Source: Candidatus Omnitrophota bacterium (GTDB taxonomy: Bacteria > Omnitrophota > Omnitrophia > Omnitrophales > JACQLI01). From it: DNA of 14,782 nt. Location of the stretch: assembly GCA_016204125.1 (NCBI GenBank), contig JACQLI010000005.1:1-14782 (forward strand). Reading direction: 5' to 3'. The notes below the pieces were generated by a model that did not search any database, was not told the DNA's origin, and was given only the letters and a program-made list of their open reading frames with translations. Each line of letters starts with the position of its first letter. The stretch's first letter is position 1. This document shows, piece by piece, positions 13,968-14,782 of this stretch. The translations under genes were made by a program, and so were the position numbers.

Positions 13968-14782
13968 AAAAGATTACAAGACGAGATCTGATTATCCTGG
14001 CCGTTATTTTGTCCACGTTCACCTTTTTTGTCGTGCCCCGTCTCATTTTTAGTTCAAAGAAAGGAGGCTTCAGTTTGACCCAAAAGGGAGGGCAGATCTA
14101 TTACTGTCCCATGCATCCGACGTATACTTCGGATCGTCCAGGAGACTGCCCCATTTGCAACATGAAGCTTGTCCCGAAGCAAAAAGTAGAGGGGAAGGCT
14201 CCGATGGGAGCAGAAGGGGATGTCAGTAAAATTCCAGGCCACGCCATGGTCCATATTCCAACCGATCGGCAACAAATCATTGGCGTAAAACTTGGCGTTG
14301 TTGAGAAAAGAAAGGTTGCCAAAGAGATTCGAACCTCGGGGAAAGTTGCTTTTGACCCTGATCTTTTCACAGCTCAGCAAGAGTTTATCTCTGCTCTTCA
14401 AGGGGTTCAGAAGGCACACAGCGGTCCCTATCATGAACCCAAGGAACGGGCGCAGGCGTTGGTTGAGGCGACCAGAGTTCGCTTGAGACTTCTCGGGATG
14501 TCTGATCTAGAAATTGCAGAGCTTGAAAAAGGGGGAACTCAAGATCGAAACTTAATCCTTCCGCCAGCCATTCAAGCCTCCCTTTCTTCAAAGCAGGGAT
14601 TTGTTTGGGTTTACGCAGCAATCTATGAGTATGAACTTTCCTTTGTAAAGGTGGGAATGTCTGTCAAGGCCCGAGTCCCGACCTTTCCTGATCAAGAATT
14701 TAGCGGCGCCATCAACGCTCTCGACCCTGTTCTTGATCCGACTACCCGATCGATTCGGATCCGTGCTCGTGTGGAAAACCCA
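13964..14782 (+). CDS. CusB-type RND periplasmic adaptor with metal-binding domain, partial (cut by window end)
   Basis: An open frame from ATG 13964 to the last base (273 codons, no stop), so the C-terminus is missing. It joins the outer membrane duct to the inner-membrane RND pump. Residues 8-24 form a membrane anchor. YYCPMHP (46-52) and CPICNMKL (62-69) make the heavy-metal-binding domain with Cys48, Cys62 and Cys65. An alpha-hairpin covers about 136-188 (AQQEFISALQ to LGMSDLEIAELEK), and a beta-barrel segment follows (WVYAAIYEYELSFVKVG, 215-231; DPVLDPTTRSIRIR, 254-267). Both halves of the lipoyl/barrel-sandwich domain that normally flank the hairpin are absent: GKVAFDPDLF runs directly into the hairpin, and a stretch of only about 18 residues returns to the barrel. 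A cusA-like pump gene is expected just beyond the window. Confidence 0.87.
   Translation, partial: MKKITRRDLIILAVILSTFTFFVVPRLIFSSKKGGFSLTQKGGQIYYCPMHPTYTSDRPGDCPICNMKLVPKQKVEGKAPMGAEGDVSKIPGHAMVHIPTDRQQIIGVKLGVVEKRKVAKEIRTSGKVAFDPDLFTAQQEFISALQGVQKAHSGPYHEPKERAQALVEATRVRLRLLGMSDLEIAELEKGGTQDRNLILPPAIQASLSSKQGFVWVYAAIYEYELSFVKVGMSVKARVPTFPDQEFSGAINALDPVLDPTTRSIRIRARVENP

Noticed and set aside
14054..14434. 126-codon open frame on the - strand opposite the adaptor gene
   Set aside because: The + strand frame encodes the CPMHP/CPIC metal-binding domain and adaptor motifs and runs to the window end; the - frame has no support.

Overview
The window is a gene-dense chromosomal segment of a Gram-negative bacterium. 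The evidence for this is outer-membrane efflux components, a diderm-style RND adaptor, an adenosylcobalamin-dependent ribonucleotide reductase and short overlapping gene junctions. The DUF6178-type gene and the GC-rich palindromic repeats inside a coding sequence fit a deltaproteobacteria-like or candidate-phylum lineage, but nothing here fixes the taxon. No IS element, CRISPR array, tRNA or rRNA was found.

Layout. (1) 33-2644: folC and mnmE, overlapping, on the + strand. (2) 2645-3029: the only gene-free stretch over 300 bp. It holds a sigma-70-like promoter, a possible small RNA, a very good intrinsic terminator and, downstream of it, two NrdR-box-like sites 31 bp apart in front of nrdJ. 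(3) 3030-9814: nrdJ, an easily missed 50-residue membrane protein, aroD, a DUF6178-like protein and a radical SAM protein, packed with overlaps. (4) 9811-10740, - strand: a plant-type asparaginase/isoaspartyl peptidase whose coding sequence carries two unrelated palindromic elements in frame. (5) 10894-11844: an RsmB/RsmF-type m5C methyltransferase. (6) 11854-14782: a copper-responsive operon. A CsoR-type box lies inside the promoter of csoR, followed by a small Cys-rich exported protein, a hairpin terminator or attenuator, a CusC/TolC-type outer membrane protein, and a CusB-type adaptor running off the window (a CusA pump would be expected next).

How it works together. The first half is housekeeping: folate polyglutamylation, tRNA wobble modification, dNTP synthesis, shikimate pathway and rRNA methylation. 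The last 3 kb is a metal-efflux system. CsoR (C34/H59/C63) should release the operator when it binds Cu(I), switching on the Cys-rich exported protein and the tripartite pump. The points most worth following up are the adaptor, which lacks both halves of the lipoyl/barrel-sandwich domain, the two in-frame palindromes in the asparaginase gene, the promoter-terminator pair upstream of nrdJ, and the overlooked small membrane protein.
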